A stretch of 64,000 nt of DNA from assembly GCF_000689415.1 (NCBI RefSeq), contig NZ_HG322950.1:4223501-4287500 (forward strand), in the 5' to 3' direction. This stretch comes from Pseudomonas knackmussii B13. Its GTDB lineage: Bacteria > Pseudomonadota > Gammaproteobacteria > Pseudomonadales > Pseudomonadaceae. The number at the start of each line of letters is the position of its first letter. The first letter of the stretch is position 1. Under the pieces are notes generated by a model. It ran no database searches, was not told the DNA's origin, and saw nothing but the letters and a program-made list of their open reading frames with translations. Below are positions 15,220 through 24,005 of this stretch, piece by piece. The translations under genes and the position numbers were made by a program.

Positions 15220-15909
15220 TTGGAAGCCGTCGCCCCCCGTCAGAACTCGGCCTTCAGCGGGTACGAAAAGCTCAAGAAGGACATCATCCGCGGTGTCTTC
15301 AAACCGGGCGAAAAGCTGCTGATGAGCACCCTGAAGGAGCGCTACGACCTCGGCGTGGGTCCGCTGCGCGAGGCGCTTTCGCAGCTGGTCGCGGAGCACC
15401 TGGTCGTAGCCATCAGCCAGAAGGGCTACCGCGTCGCGCCCATGTCGCTGGAAGAGATGCGAGACATCTATGACGCCCGCGCCAACCTCGAAGCGATGAT
15501 CGTCAGCCTGGCCATCCAGCGCGGCGACGACGCCTGGGAAGCGCAGGTGCTGGCGCATTCGCACACCCTGGCCAAGGTCGTCGAGGTGAAGACCCGCGAG
15601 CAGCGCCTGGATGTCTGGGACGAACGCCACAAGGCCTTCCACACCGCCATCGCCCAGGGCTGCGGCTCCAAGCACCTGCTACAGGCGCGCACCTACCTGT
15701 TCGACCAGGCCGAGCGCTACCGCCACCTGTGGCTGACGCAAACGGTGTTTTCCGAGCAGGCCCTGGAGCTCAAGCGCCAGGAGCACGCCGCGCTGGTCGA
15801 GGCGATCCTGGCCCGCGACGCGGCGAAAGCCAGCGAGATGATGCGCAGCCACCTGATGACGCCGGTGCCGATCATCGCGCAGATCATGCAGAACGGCGGC
15901 CTGAGCTAG
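15220..15909 (+). CDS. glaR: GntR/FadR-family regulator GlaR (CsiR)
   Basis: A 229-residue regulator: an N-terminal winged helix (YEKLKKDIIRGVFKPGEKL through GPLREALSQLVAEHLVV) and an all-helical FCD ligand domain with metal-binding His/Asp residues (DERHKAFHTAI). It is divergent from glaH, the position of the glutarate-responsive repressor GlaR. The TTG at 15220 is preferred as start because AGGAG sits six bases ahead; the in-frame TTG at 15205 has no such box. Glutarate as inducer is inferred from the operon. Confidence 0.87.
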   Translation: MEAVAPRQNSAFSGYEKLKKDIIRGVFKPGEKLLMSTLKERYDLGVGPLREALSQLVAEHLVVAISQKGYRVAPMSLEEMRDIYDARANLEAMIVSLAIQRGDDAWEAQVLAHSHTLAKVVEVKTREQRLDVWDERHKAFHTAIAQGCGSKHLLQARTYLFDQAERYRHLWLTQTVFSEQALELKRQEHAALVEAILARDAAKASEMMRSHLMTPVPIIAQIMQNGGLS

Positions 15910-15914
15910 GCCGC

Positions 15915-16160
15915 TCAACCGGCGCGGCGCCCATCCTGTTGCTGCTGCAGGCGGCAGATGCGGCCGTCCTGCACCTCCCCCAGCAATCCCTGCATGGCCT
16001 CGGCGGCCAGCGCCAGGCGCTGCGCATCGGCGCCGAGCATCCCCGCCAGTACCGCGTCTTCGACGAACGCCTGCGAAGTACGCATGTTGTACGAGGCCAG
16101 TTCCAGGTTGTAGACCAGGCTGCGCAGGGTCTTGCTGAGCTGCTGTTCGGCGTGGTTCAT
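15915..16160 (-). CDS. Small hypothetical protein
   Basis: An 81-residue protein, convergent with glaR and separated from it by five bases. It is mostly alpha-helical with heptad-like hydrophobic spacing and a Gln-rich C-terminus (RLQQQQDGRR). No signal peptide or membrane segment is seen. The ATG at 16160 is preceded by a GGAGCG box. I do not recognise the family, and nothing in the context fixes a function. Confidence 0.6.
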   Translation of the reverse strand: MNHAEQQLSKTLRSLVYNLELASYNMRTSQAFVEDAVLAGMLGADAQRLALAAEAMQGLLGEVQDGRICRLQQQQDGRRAG

Positions 16161-16536
16161 GGCGGCGCTCCGTGGCGGTTGGCTGGTGGAGTTATGGCAC
16201 AGGGCCAGCCAACGCGGCAGAGCGAATTGGCGTTATACATTTCGACAGCAGTCCGGCCGGACGTCGCGCCACATGCGGCTTTCAGAGCACGGAACTAAAC
16301 TCAAAGCACGCCCCGCAGAGGGGACACCTGCGCAACGGACCGGTGTGGACGCGTGAATTTCCAGCTGCCGGCACGCGCCCGACTGCCGCTACGCTGGTGC
16401 CGATCCGACGGTCCCGTCCACCGCCCCTCCCCGCCGTTCGCGCCGCGCTCCGGCAGCTTCGCAAACCCACCCCAGGCCAGCCCCACGCATGCCCGCCCAC
16501 GGCTGAACGACTGGCCCCCGCAGAGGAGGAAGCGCC
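16161..16536. other. Intergenic region before the methyltransferase gene
   Basis: About 375 bases without a supported gene. Long open frames here are shadows of the methyltransferase gene or its complement. It should hold the divergent promoters of the small hypothetical gene and the methyltransferase gene; no convincing operator was seen. Confidence 0.4.
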
Positions 16537-17580
16537 GTGGACGAAGCCAAACTGCAAGACTTCATGGGACGCCTGGTCACCGACATGGGCGGCGCGGCGA
16601 TGCTCGCCAGCGTCATCCTCGGCGACGAGTTGGGCATCTACAAGGCGATGGCCGACAACCAGCCGGTCACCCCCGAAGCCCTCGCCGAACGCACCGGCTG
16701 CCACCCGCGCCTGCTGCGCGAATGGCTCAATGCGCAGGCGGCGGCTGGCTACCTCGAACACGACGGCGGCAAGTTCCGCCTGCCCGAAGAGCAGGCCATG
16801 GCCCTGGCCAACGAGGATTCGCCGGTCTACGTGGCCGGCGGCGCCAGCGTGCTGGCCTCGATGTACCAGGACAAGGACAAGCTGATCGCCGCCATGCGCG
16901 GTGACGGCGCCCTGGCCTGGGGCGACCACCACCCCTGCCTGTTCCACGGCACCGAGCGGTTCTTCCGCCCCGGCTACCGCGCGCACCTGGTCGATGAATG
17001 GCTGCCGGCGCTGGAAGGCGTCACCGCCAAGCTGCAGGCCGGCGCACGCGTCGCCGACGTCGGCTGCGGCCACGGCGCCTCGACCATCGTCATGGCCAAG
17101 GCCTATCCGGCCTCGCGCTTCCAGGGCTTCGACTACCACGGCCCGTCGATCGACACCGCGACCCGCCGTGCCGCCGACGCGGGCGTCGCCGAGCGGGTGA
17201 GCTTCGCCAAGGCCAGCGCCAAGGACTATCCGGGCGAGTTCGACCTGATCTGCTTCTTCGACTGCCTGCACGACATGGGCGACCCGGTGGGCGCCGCCCG
17301 CCACGCCCTGCAGCGCCTGGCCCCGGACGGCACGGTACTGCTGGTCGAGCCCTATGCGCACGACCACCTGGACGACAACAAGACACCTGTCGGGCGCCTG
17401 TACTACGCCGCCTCCACCTTCATCTGCACGCCCAACTCGCTGTCCCAGGAAGTCGGCCTCGGCCTCGGCGCGCAAGCCGGCGAGGCGCGCCTGCGCAAGG
17501 TCTTCGAGGAAGCCGGGTTCAGCAGTTTCCGCCGCGCGGCGGAAACGCCGTTCAACCTGATCCTGGAGGCAAGGCGGTAA
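16537..17580 (+). CDS. SAM-dependent methyltransferase
   Basis: A 347-residue class I methyltransferase with an N-terminal winged-helix dimerisation domain (LAERTGCHPRLLREWLNAQAAAGYLE, residues 46-71), as in small-molecule O-methyltransferases. The SAM-binding motif I is VADVGCGHGAS (near residue 172), followed by FDYHGPSID and the post-motif FDLICFFDCLHDMGDP. The start is GTG at 16537, with AGAGGAGGA ahead. The substrate is unknown. It is convergent with an AraC-type regulator gene. Confidence 0.83.
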   Translation: MDEAKLQDFMGRLVTDMGGAAMLASVILGDELGIYKAMADNQPVTPEALAERTGCHPRLLREWLNAQAAAGYLEHDGGKFRLPEEQAMALANEDSPVYVAGGASVLASMYQDKDKLIAAMRGDGALAWGDHHPCLFHGTERFFRPGYRAHLVDEWLPALEGVTAKLQAGARVADVGCGHGASTIVMAKAYPASRFQGFDYHGPSIDTATRRAADAGVAERVSFAKASAKDYPGEFDLICFFDCLHDMGDPVGAARHALQRLAPDGTVLLVEPYAHDHLDDNKTPVGRLYYAASTFICTPNSLSQEVGLGLGAQAGEARLRKVFEEAGFSSFRRAAETPFNLILEARR

Positions 17581-17596
17581 ACGCAGCGCGGAGGTG

Positions 17597-18616
17597 TCAG
17601 GCGCGGAAATGGCTCGGCGGCTGGCCGCTCCAGCGCTGGAAGGCATGGCGCAGGCTGGCCGTCTCGCTGAAGCCGAGCTCCTCGGCGATGCGGTAGATCG
17701 GCATGTCGCCGCCCTGCAGCAGCTCCTTGGCGCGGGCGAAGCGCAGTTCGTCGAGCAGTTGCTGGTAGCTGGTCTGCTGTTGCTGCAGGTGCCGGCGCAG
17801 GCTGCGCGAGGAGCAGTTCAGGCGCCGCGCCAGCTCTTCCAGTCCCGGCGGCGATTGCAGGCGCTCGCCGAGGATGGCGCGCACCTTGTCCAGCCAGGCG
17901 CGGCGCGCGGCCAGGTCGACGTTCTGCCGGCGGCACTGTTCGAGCATTTCGCGGTGGGTCACCGGGTCGGCCAGCGGCAGGCGCCGCTCCAGCCAGGAGG
18001 CGGGGAAACCGAAGGCACTACGCTTGGCGCCGAAGCGCAACTCGCACCCGAAACCGGCGGCATAGGCTGCCTCGCGCTCGGCGGAGCTGGCGTAGTCGAA
18101 CTCGGCGTAGAGCAGTTCCAGGGGCTCGCCGAGCAGGTCGCCGCAGGTCACTTTCAGCGACCCCAGGCACAGTTCGGTATTGAACGGCCGCAACGCCTCG
18201 TCTTCGCCATAGCGGGTGGCAACCAGCCAGGCCACCTCGTCTTCGACGCTCAACTCCAAGTGGAAGTAGGTGCCCAGCAGCACCGGATAGCTCAGGCCAA
18301 TGCGCAGCGCCTCGCCGAAGGTCGGCGCGGAGAGCAGCGCATAGCCCAGCAGGCCATAGGCCGAGATGCGCGTCCGCAGCCCCAGCCGCAAGCCCAGCGC
18401 CGGCTCGGCGGCCAGGCGCTCGGCGTTGGCGAACACCTGTTGCTCCTGCCAGGGGCTGACCAACCGGCGCAGATCGAGCAGGTCCGCCTGGGTGATACCG
18501 CTGCCTTCGAGGATGCTGTCGCGCCCATGCCCTTCGGCTTCCAGCAGGGAGACGGTCAGCGAGGACATGTGCAGGGAGTTGAGCCAGGTATTGCGGGAGA
18601 ACGTGTTAGCGGTCAT
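17597..18616 (-). CDS. AraC-family transcriptional regulator
   Basis: A 339-residue regulator of the type with an N-terminal arabinose-binding-like sensory domain (PF12625), beginning after LLEAEGHGRDSILEGSGI. The C-terminal double helix-turn-helix is clear: LEELARRLNCSSRSLRRHLQQ and IYRIAEELGFSETASLRHAFQRWSG. The effector is unknown. It is convergent with the methyltransferase gene, and a REP half-element and REPIN lie upstream. Confidence 0.87.
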   Translation of the reverse strand: MTANTFSRNTWLNSLHMSSLTVSLLEAEGHGRDSILEGSGITQADLLDLRRLVSPWQEQQVFANAERLAAEPALGLRLGLRTRISAYGLLGYALLSAPTFGEALRIGLSYPVLLGTYFHLELSVEDEVAWLVATRYGEDEALRPFNTELCLGSLKVTCGDLLGEPLELLYAEFDYASSAEREAAYAAGFGCELRFGAKRSAFGFPASWLERRLPLADPVTHREMLEQCRRQNVDLAARRAWLDKVRAILGERLQSPPGLEELARRLNCSSRSLRRHLQQQQTSYQQLLDELRFARAKELLQGGDMPIYRIAEELGFSETASLRHAFQRWSGQPPSHFRA

Positions 18617-18712
18617 GTCTTGCCCATCGGTGCGCTACGACGCGCCCCCGATGTTACCGCCGGGAGCGAGGTCATTGGCAAGGCAAGTTGCGTGCCGGAG
18701 CGCGATCGAGAG

Positions 18713-18738
18713 GTAGGAGCGGATTCATCCGCGAAAAT
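18713..18738. repeat. Single REP element
   Basis: GTAGGAGCGGATTCATCCGCGA-type hairpin, a relative of the REPIN arms with a different stem (GCGGAT/ATCCGC). Another plus-strand copy is at 34216-34240 and an inverted one at 50333-50351. Confidence 0.7.
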
Positions 18739-18758
18739 CCCCGCGCCGATGCAATCGT

Positions 18759-18805
18759 GTAGGAGCGGGCCATGCCCGCGATTCGCGGCCATGGGCCGCT
18801 CCTAC
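18759..18805. repeat. REPIN (inverted REP pair)
   Basis: GTAGGAGCGGGCCATGCCCGC arm and an inverted arm ending GGGCCGCTCCTAC, 47 bases in all. It lies between the AraC-type regulator start and the terminator of the VWA gene. Confidence 0.85.
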
Positions 18806-18838
18806 AGGGGTACACCGTGCCGTGCGGTTCGCAGAAAC

Positions 18839-18867
18839 AAAAGGGCCGGCTTGCTGCCGGCCCTTTT
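18839..18867 (-). terminator. Terminator of the moxR/VWA transcript
   Basis: AAAAGGGCCGGC, loop TTGCT, GCCGGCCCTTTT: a perfect 12-bp stem with A and T ends, 5 bases past the VWA stop codon. Confidence 0.85.
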
Positions 18868-18871
18868 CGCG

Positions 18872-20053
18872 TCAACCGCGTGAGAGGAAGCGCATGCCCT
18901 CTTCCAACCCGCGCAGGGTCAGCGGGAACATCTGGTCCTTCACCAGCTCGCGCACCAGGTTGGTGGAGGCGGTGTAGTTCCAGGTTTCCTTTGGATACGG
19001 GTTGATCCAGATGAGCTTCTTGTACTTCTCCATGAAGCGCTGCATCCACACGTAGCCGGCTTCCTCGTTCCAGTGCTCGACGCTGCCGCCGGCTTGGGTG
19101 ATCTCGTAGGGCGCCATCGCTGCGTCGCCGACGAACACCACCTTGTAGTCCGGCCCGTACTTGTGCAGCAGGTCGAAGGTCGCGGTGCGTTCGTTGGTGC
19201 GGCGCAGGTTGTTCTTCCACACCGACTCGTAGATGAAGTTGTGGAAGTAGAAGTACTCCAGGTGCTTGAACTCGGTCTTGCAGGCCGAGAACAGCTCCTC
19301 GCAGACCTTCACGTGGGCGTCCATGGAGCCGCCGATGTCGAGCAGCAGCAGGAGCTTCACGGTGTTGCGGCGCTCCGGGCGCATCTGGATGTTGAGCAGC
19401 CCGGCGTCCTTGGCCGTGTGGTCGATGGTGCCGTCGATGTCCAGCTCTTCCGCGGCGCCTTCGCGGGCGAACTTGCGCAGGCGGCGCAGGGCGATCTTGA
19501 TGTTGCGCGTGCCCAGCTCGACCTGGTCGTCGAGGTTCTTGTACTCGCGCTGGTCCCAGACCTTGGCGGCCTTGCCCTGGCGCTTGCCGGCGTCGCCGAC
19601 GCGGATGCCCTCGGGGTTGAAGCCGCCCGAACCGAACGGGCTGGTGCCGCCGGTACCGATCCACTTGTTGCCGCCGGCGTGGCGTTCCTTCTGCTCCTCG
19701 AGGCGCTTCTTGAACTCCTCGATGAGCTTGTCCAGGCCGCCCAGGGACTGGATCTGCGCCTTCTCCTCGTCGGTCAGCATGCGCTCGAACTCCTTGCGCA
19801 GCCATTCCTCGGGGATCAGGGCCTTGAGGTGGTCATCGAGCTTTTCCAGGCCCTTGAAGTAGGCGCCGAAGGCCCGGTCGAACTTATCGAAATGGCGCTC
19901 GTCCTTCACCATGATGGTGCGGGCGAGGTAGTAGAACTCGTCCATGTCGGCGTACACGACGCGGTGCTTGAGCGCATCGATCAGATCGAGCAGCTCGCGC
20001 ACCGACACCGGCACCTTGGCCGCGCGCATTTCATTGAACAGGTTGAGCAGCAT
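18872..20053 (-). CDS. VWA-domain (CoxE-like) protein
   Basis: A 393-residue protein with a C-terminal von Willebrand A domain. The MIDAS start is LLLLDIGGSMDAHVK (DxGxS; the first Ser of the usual DxSxS is Gly). A Gly-rich linker (IGTGGTSPFGSGGF) precedes it. The ATG at 20053 (MLLNLFNEMR) is chosen because a GAGG box lies nine bases ahead; the ATG five codons upstream overlaps that box. It works with the MoxR AAA+ ATPase encoded upstream, a pair thought to act as a chaperone or metal-insertion machine. The client is unknown. Confidence 0.85.
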   Translation of the reverse strand: MLLNLFNEMRAAKVPVSVRELLDLIDALKHRVVYADMDEFYYLARTIMVKDERHFDKFDRAFGAYFKGLEKLDDHLKALIPEEWLRKEFERMLTDEEKAQIQSLGGLDKLIEEFKKRLEEQKERHAGGNKWIGTGGTSPFGSGGFNPEGIRVGDAGKRQGKAAKVWDQREYKNLDDQVELGTRNIKIALRRLRKFAREGAAEELDIDGTIDHTAKDAGLLNIQMRPERRNTVKLLLLLDIGGSMDAHVKVCEELFSACKTEFKHLEYFYFHNFIYESVWKNNLRRTNERTATFDLLHKYGPDYKVVFVGDAAMAPYEITQAGGSVEHWNEEAGYVWMQRFMEKYKKLIWINPYPKETWNYTASTNLVRELVKDQMFPLTLRGLEEGMRFLSRG

Positions 20054-20112
20054 GGCTGCATGCCTCATGAATTCATTGATTCAGGAGCAATGCTCCTTTT
20101 GCACTCGGTGCT

Positions 20113-20199
20113 AGGGCTCGCGAGCTAGAGCCAGGCAAGGCGGAATCAGACGAGGAAGCGGAGTCTACGATTGTAAATGAGCATTCCGAGTCTGATTCC
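20113..20199. repeat. Extended dyad element between moxR and the VWA gene
   Basis: GGCTCGCGAGCTAGAGCC is followed by GGAATCAGAC (20142-20151) and its exact inverse GTCTGATTCC (20190-20199) around a 38-base centre. It lies in the gap between two co-directional genes. It looks like a dispersed intergenic element or a small structured RNA; no second copy was seen here. Confidence 0.45.
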
Positions 20200-20231
20200 A
20201 ACGCAGCATGGCCGACGCGCAGCAGCCCAAA

Positions 20232-21077
20232 TTAACGACTGGCGCGGCGGCTCATGAAGGCCAGGCGCTCGAGCAACTGCACGTCCTGCTCGTTCTTCAC
20301 CAGGGCGCCAGCCAGCGGCGGGATGGCCTTGGTCGGATCGCGCTCGCGCAGCACGGCTTCGCCGATGTCGTCGGCCATCAGCAGCTTCAGCCAGTCGACC
20401 AGCTCGCTGGTGGACGGCTTCTTCTTCAGGCCCGGGACCTTGCGCACGTCGAAGAACACGTCCAGCGCTTCGCTGACCAGCGATTGCTTGATGGCCGGGA
20501 AGTGCACGTCGACGATCTTCTGCAGGGTGTCGCGGTCGGGGAAGGCGATGTAGTGGAAGAAGCAGCGGCGCAGGAAGGCGTCCGGCAGTTCCTTCTCGTT
20601 GTTCGAGGTGATGATGATGATCGGGCGCTGCTTGGCCTTGATGGTCTCGTTGGTCTCGTAAACGAAGAACTCCATCTTGTCGAGTTCCTGCAACAGGTCG
20701 TTGGGGAACTCGATGTCGGCCTTGTCGATCTCGTCGATCAGCAGGATCACGCGCTCTTCGGCCTCGAAGGCCTCCCAGAGCTTGCCCTTCTTGATGTAGT
20801 TGCGCACGTCGTGGACCTTGTCCACGCCCAGCTGCGAGTCGCGCAGGCGGCTGACCGCGTCGTACTCGTAGAGGCCCTGGTGGGCCTTGGTGGTGGACTT
20901 GATGTGCCAGGTGATCAGCTTGGCGCCGAAGGCCGCGGCGAGCTGCTCGGCGAGCATGGTCTTGCCGGTGCCCGGCTCGCCCTTCACCAGCAGCGGACGC
21001 TGCAGGGTGATGGAGGCGTTGACCGCCAGCTTGAGGTCGTCGGTGGCGACGTAGGACTGGGTGCCTTCGAACTTCAT
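20232..21077 (-). CDS. MoxR-family AAA+ ATPase
   Basis: A 281-residue AAA+ protein of the MoxR branch. Walker A is VKGEPGTGKTM (near residue 34), Walker B is VILLIDEIDKAD (near residue 110), sensor 1 is IIITSNNEKELPDAF, and the arginine finger region is AFLRRCFFHYIAFPD. It is co-directional with the VWA gene about 180 bases downstream, the usual MoxR-VWA pairing. These pairs remodel or load cofactors into partner proteins; the partner is not known here. Confidence 0.9.
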   Translation of the reverse strand: MKFEGTQSYVATDDLKLAVNASITLQRPLLVKGEPGTGKTMLAEQLAAAFGAKLITWHIKSTTKAHQGLYEYDAVSRLRDSQLGVDKVHDVRNYIKKGKLWEAFEAEERVILLIDEIDKADIEFPNDLLQELDKMEFFVYETNETIKAKQRPIIIITSNNEKELPDAFLRRCFFHYIAFPDRDTLQKIVDVHFPAIKQSLVSEALDVFFDVRKVPGLKKKPSTSELVDWLKLLMADDIGEAVLRERDPTKAIPPLAGALVKNEQDVQLLERLAFMSRRASR

Positions 21078-21366
21078 CGGGAAATCCTCGAACGGGTGTC
21101 GCCGGGCGTAGGCCCGGTCTGAAGGAATTAGGGGAAACAGACTGCGACTATACCGCGCGGGTCCGCCAACTGTGAACGCAGGGCAGGCATTCAGTCATTG
21201 AATGCACGACCACTCGTCCCTTCGTCGAACCGCGCCTTTCGGCCTCCACCCTGGCACCGCCTGCGGGGCCCTGGGACCGATCTTTCCGCCGGTTTCGCGG
21301 CTTTACGGCCACTGCGCCGCGGAATAGGCTGGTGGGTCAGCATCGCCTCCACAAGGACAACCCAAC

Positions 21367-22341
21367 ATGAGTCGCATCTTCGCAGACAACGCGCAGTCCA
21401 TCGGCAACACGCCGCTGGTGCAGATCAACAGCATCGCGCCGCGCGGCGTCACCATCCTGGCCAAGACCGAGGGCCGCAACCCCGGCTATTCGGTGAAGTG
21501 CCGCATCGGCGCCAGCATGATCTGGGATGCCGAATCCAGCGGCCGCCTCAAGCCGGGCATGAAGATCATCGAGCCGACCTCCGGCAACACCGGCATCGGC
21601 CTGGCCTTCGTCGCCGCCGCGCGCGGCTACAAGCTGGTGCTGACCATGCCTGCGTCGATGAGCCTGGAACGCCGCCAGGTGCTCAAGGCCCTGGGTGCCG
21701 AGCTGATCCTCACCGAGCCGGCCAAGGGCATGAAGGGCGCCATCGCCAAGGCCGAGGAGCTGGTCGCCGAACACCCCGACCAGTACTTCATGCCGCAGCA
21801 GTTCGAGAACCCGGCCAACCCGGCGATCCACGAGAAGACCACCGGCCCGGAAATCTGGAACGACACCGACGGCGCGGTCGACGTGCTGGTAGCCGGGGTC
21901 GGCACCGGCGGCACCATCAGCGGCATCTCGCGCTTCATCAAGAACACCAAGGGCAAGCCGATCCTCTCGGTGGCGGTGGAGCCGGTCAGCTCGCCGGTCA
22001 TCAGCCAGACCCTCGCCGGCGAGGAAGTGAAGCCCAGCCCGCACAAGATCCAAGGCATCGGCGCCGGCTTCGTGCCGAAGAACCTCGACCTTGCGATGGT
22101 CGACCGCGTCGAGACGGTCACCGACGACGAGGCCCGCAGCATGGCTCGCCGCCTGATGCAGGAAGAAGGCATCCTCTGCGGCATTTCCAGCGGCGCCGCC
22201 ATGGCGGTGGCCGTGCGCCTGGCCGAGGAACCGGCCATGCAGGGCAAGACCATCGTGGTGATCCTCCCCGACTCGGCCGAACGCTACCTGTCGAGCATGC
22301 TCTTCGAAGGCATGTTCGACGAGCAGGAAAGGGTGCAGTAA
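21367..22341 (+). CDS. cysK: Cysteine synthase CysK
   Basis: A 324-residue O-acetylserine sulfhydrylase. The PLP lysine is in GYSVKCRIGASMI (near residue 44), the substrate loop is EPTSGNTGIGLAFVAA, the phosphate-binding loop is GVGTGGTISG, and SSGAAMAVA lies near the C-terminus. It makes cysteine from O-acetylserine and sulfide. The ATG at 21367 follows CAAGGACA. It stands alone as a transcription unit; a polyamine-binding protein gene follows 163 bases later, an order I also recall from P. aeruginosa. Confidence 0.93.
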   Translation: MSRIFADNAQSIGNTPLVQINSIAPRGVTILAKTEGRNPGYSVKCRIGASMIWDAESSGRLKPGMKIIEPTSGNTGIGLAFVAAARGYKLVLTMPASMSLERRQVLKALGAELILTEPAKGMKGAIAKAEELVAEHPDQYFMPQQFENPANPAIHEKTTGPEIWNDTDGAVDVLVAGVGTGGTISGISRFIKNTKGKPILSVAVEPVSSPVISQTLAGEEVKPSPHKIQGIGAGFVPKNLDLAMVDRVETVTDDEARSMARRLMQEEGILCGISSGAAMAVAVRLAEEPAMQGKTIVVILPDSAERYLSSMLFEGMFDEQERVQ

Positions 22342-22504
22342 GCCCCCGCGGCCGCCCCATCACAGGGCGGCGCCCTCTCCTCCCCTGTCTGCGGGTCCGC
22401 AGACAACCGCAGCGTCTCCAAATCCGTCGGCAATCCGGTTATTTCTTCGCCAGGCCAAACCGCAACCCGGTCGGGCCCTCTCCGTTCGCCGTCAGGAAAC
22501 AACA

Positions 22505-23599
22505 ATGAAAACAACCGCACCGCTGCTCAGTGCCCTCGCGCTTTCCGTCTCCATGGTCGCCGCCGCCCAGGCCGCCGACACTGTGAAGATCTACAACTGG
22601 TCCGAGTACATCGCTCCGGAGACCGTGCCGAACTTCACCAAGGAAACCGGCATCCAGGCCACCTACGACGTCTACGACAGCAACGAGACCCTCGACGGCA
22701 AGCTGATGACCGGCAAGTCCGGCTACGACGTGGTCTTCCCGTCCAACCACTTCATGGCCAAGCAGATCCAGGCCGGCGCCCTGAAGAAGCTGGACAAGAG
22801 CCAGCTGCCCAACTGGAAGAACCTCAACCCGGTGCTGATGAAGGCCCTGGAGGTCAACGACCCGGGCAACGAGCACGGCTTCCCCTACCTGTGGGGCACC
22901 ACCGGCATCGGCTACAACCCGGCCAAGATCAAGGCCGTGCTGGGCGACAACGCGCCGGTCGATTCCTGGGACCTGTTCTTCAAGCCGGAGAACATGGAAA
23001 AGCTCGCCAAGTGCGGCGTAGCGGTGCTGGACAACGGCCCCGAGCTGCTGCCGATCACCCTCAACTACCTGGGCCTGCCGCACCACAGCCAGAACCCCGA
23101 GGACTACAAGAAGGCCGAGGCGGCGCTGGTCAAGGTGCGTCCGTACATCCGCTACTTCCACTCCTCGAAGTACGTCAGCGACCTGGCCAACGGCGAGATC
23201 TGCATGGTGGTCGGCTTCTCCGGCGACGTGCTGCAGGCCGCCGCCCGCGCCAAGGAAGCCAAGAACGGCGTGGAAATCCAGTACTCGACGCCGAAGGAAG
23301 GCTCGCCGCTGTGGTTCGACATGGTCGCCATGCCGGCCGACGCGCCCGACGAGAAGGCCGGCTACGCCTTCATGAACTACCTGCTGCGTCCTGACGTGAT
23401 GGCCGGCATCAGCAACTCGGTGCACTACGCCAACGGCAACCTGGCCGCCGACCCACTGGTGGACGCGGCGATCAAGGCGGACCCGGCGATCTACCCGCCG
23501 CAGGAGAAGATGGCCAAGCTGTTCGCCCTGCAGTCGATGCCGCAGAAGATCGACCGCCTGCGCACACGCGTCTGGAACACCATCAAGACCGGCAAGTAA
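22505..23599 (+). CDS. Periplasmic polyamine-binding protein (PotF/SpuD family)
   Basis: A 364-residue ABC substrate-binding protein with a signal peptide cleaved near AQA-ADTV (residues 22-25). It has the family opening VKIYNWSEYIAPETVPNF and the pocket features YDVVFPSNHFM, PYLWGTTGIGYNP and FDMVAMPADAPD, as in SpuD/PotF. It should bind putrescine or related polyamines. No permease or ATPase genes are adjacent, so it would have to share a transporter encoded elsewhere. A GC-rich hairpin follows. Confidence 0.88.
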   Translation: MKTTAPLLSALALSVSMVAAAQAADTVKIYNWSEYIAPETVPNFTKETGIQATYDVYDSNETLDGKLMTGKSGYDVVFPSNHFMAKQIQAGALKKLDKSQLPNWKNLNPVLMKALEVNDPGNEHGFPYLWGTTGIGYNPAKIKAVLGDNAPVDSWDLFFKPENMEKLAKCGVAVLDNGPELLPITLNYLGLPHHSQNPEDYKKAEAALVKVRPYIRYFHSSKYVSDLANGEICMVVGFSGDVLQAAARAKEAKNGVEIQYSTPKEGSPLWFDMVAMPADAPDEKAGYAFMNYLLRPDVMAGISNSVHYANGNLAADPLVDAAIKADPAIYPPQEKMAKLFALQSMPQKIDRLRTRVWNTIKTGK

Positions 23600-24005
23600 G
23601 CCCCTCGCGCTCCCGCCCCGGCGGGAGCGCACTCCACTCGGCGAATTGCCGCCGGACTCGCGCGATTGCCGCGCGACTCTCGCCCGGCTCGCCAGCCTCG
23701 GCGGGGCTCGCTATAGTCCCCTCCGACGCATCCACCACGCAGATCCCGGCCATGCTCCTCGCCCTCGCACAGTTCGCAGCTTCCAGCGCCGCCCACGGCG
23801 ATGCGGGTATTCGTCTGCGCGATGCCGTCGCCCTCCTGTCGCCTCCCCTCGCTGCAGTCGCAGCGCCTCCGCCCCCGTGCGTAGCGGCCTGCCCGCCGCC
23901 GGGCGCACGCGCCCACTGACAGCGCCCAAGCGCTTTCCCTGAACGCATTGCCGCCGCGCCTTCGCGCCGCGGTCGTTCCCCATCGCTTGCAAGACAGGTG
24001 ACACC
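23600..24005. other. Intergenic region before the EamA transporter gene
   Basis: About 400 bases. It opens with the hairpin at 23607-23630. A 55-codon open frame from ATG 23752 to 23919 has a hydrophobic start but no ribosome site and a Pro/Ala-rich, repeat-like end, so it is not called. No known RNA motif was recognised. Confidence 0.4.
23607..23630 (+). terminator. Probable terminator after the polyamine-binding protein gene
   Basis: GCGCTCCCGCC, loop CC, GGCGGGAGCGC: an 11-bp perfect stem 8 bases after the stop codon. There is no T-run, so termination strength is uncertain. Confidence 0.55.

Noticed and set aside
23752..23919. 55-codon open frame with a hydrophobic start before the EamA gene
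   Set aside because: No ribosome site and a Pro/Ala-rich low-complexity end; not supported as a gene.
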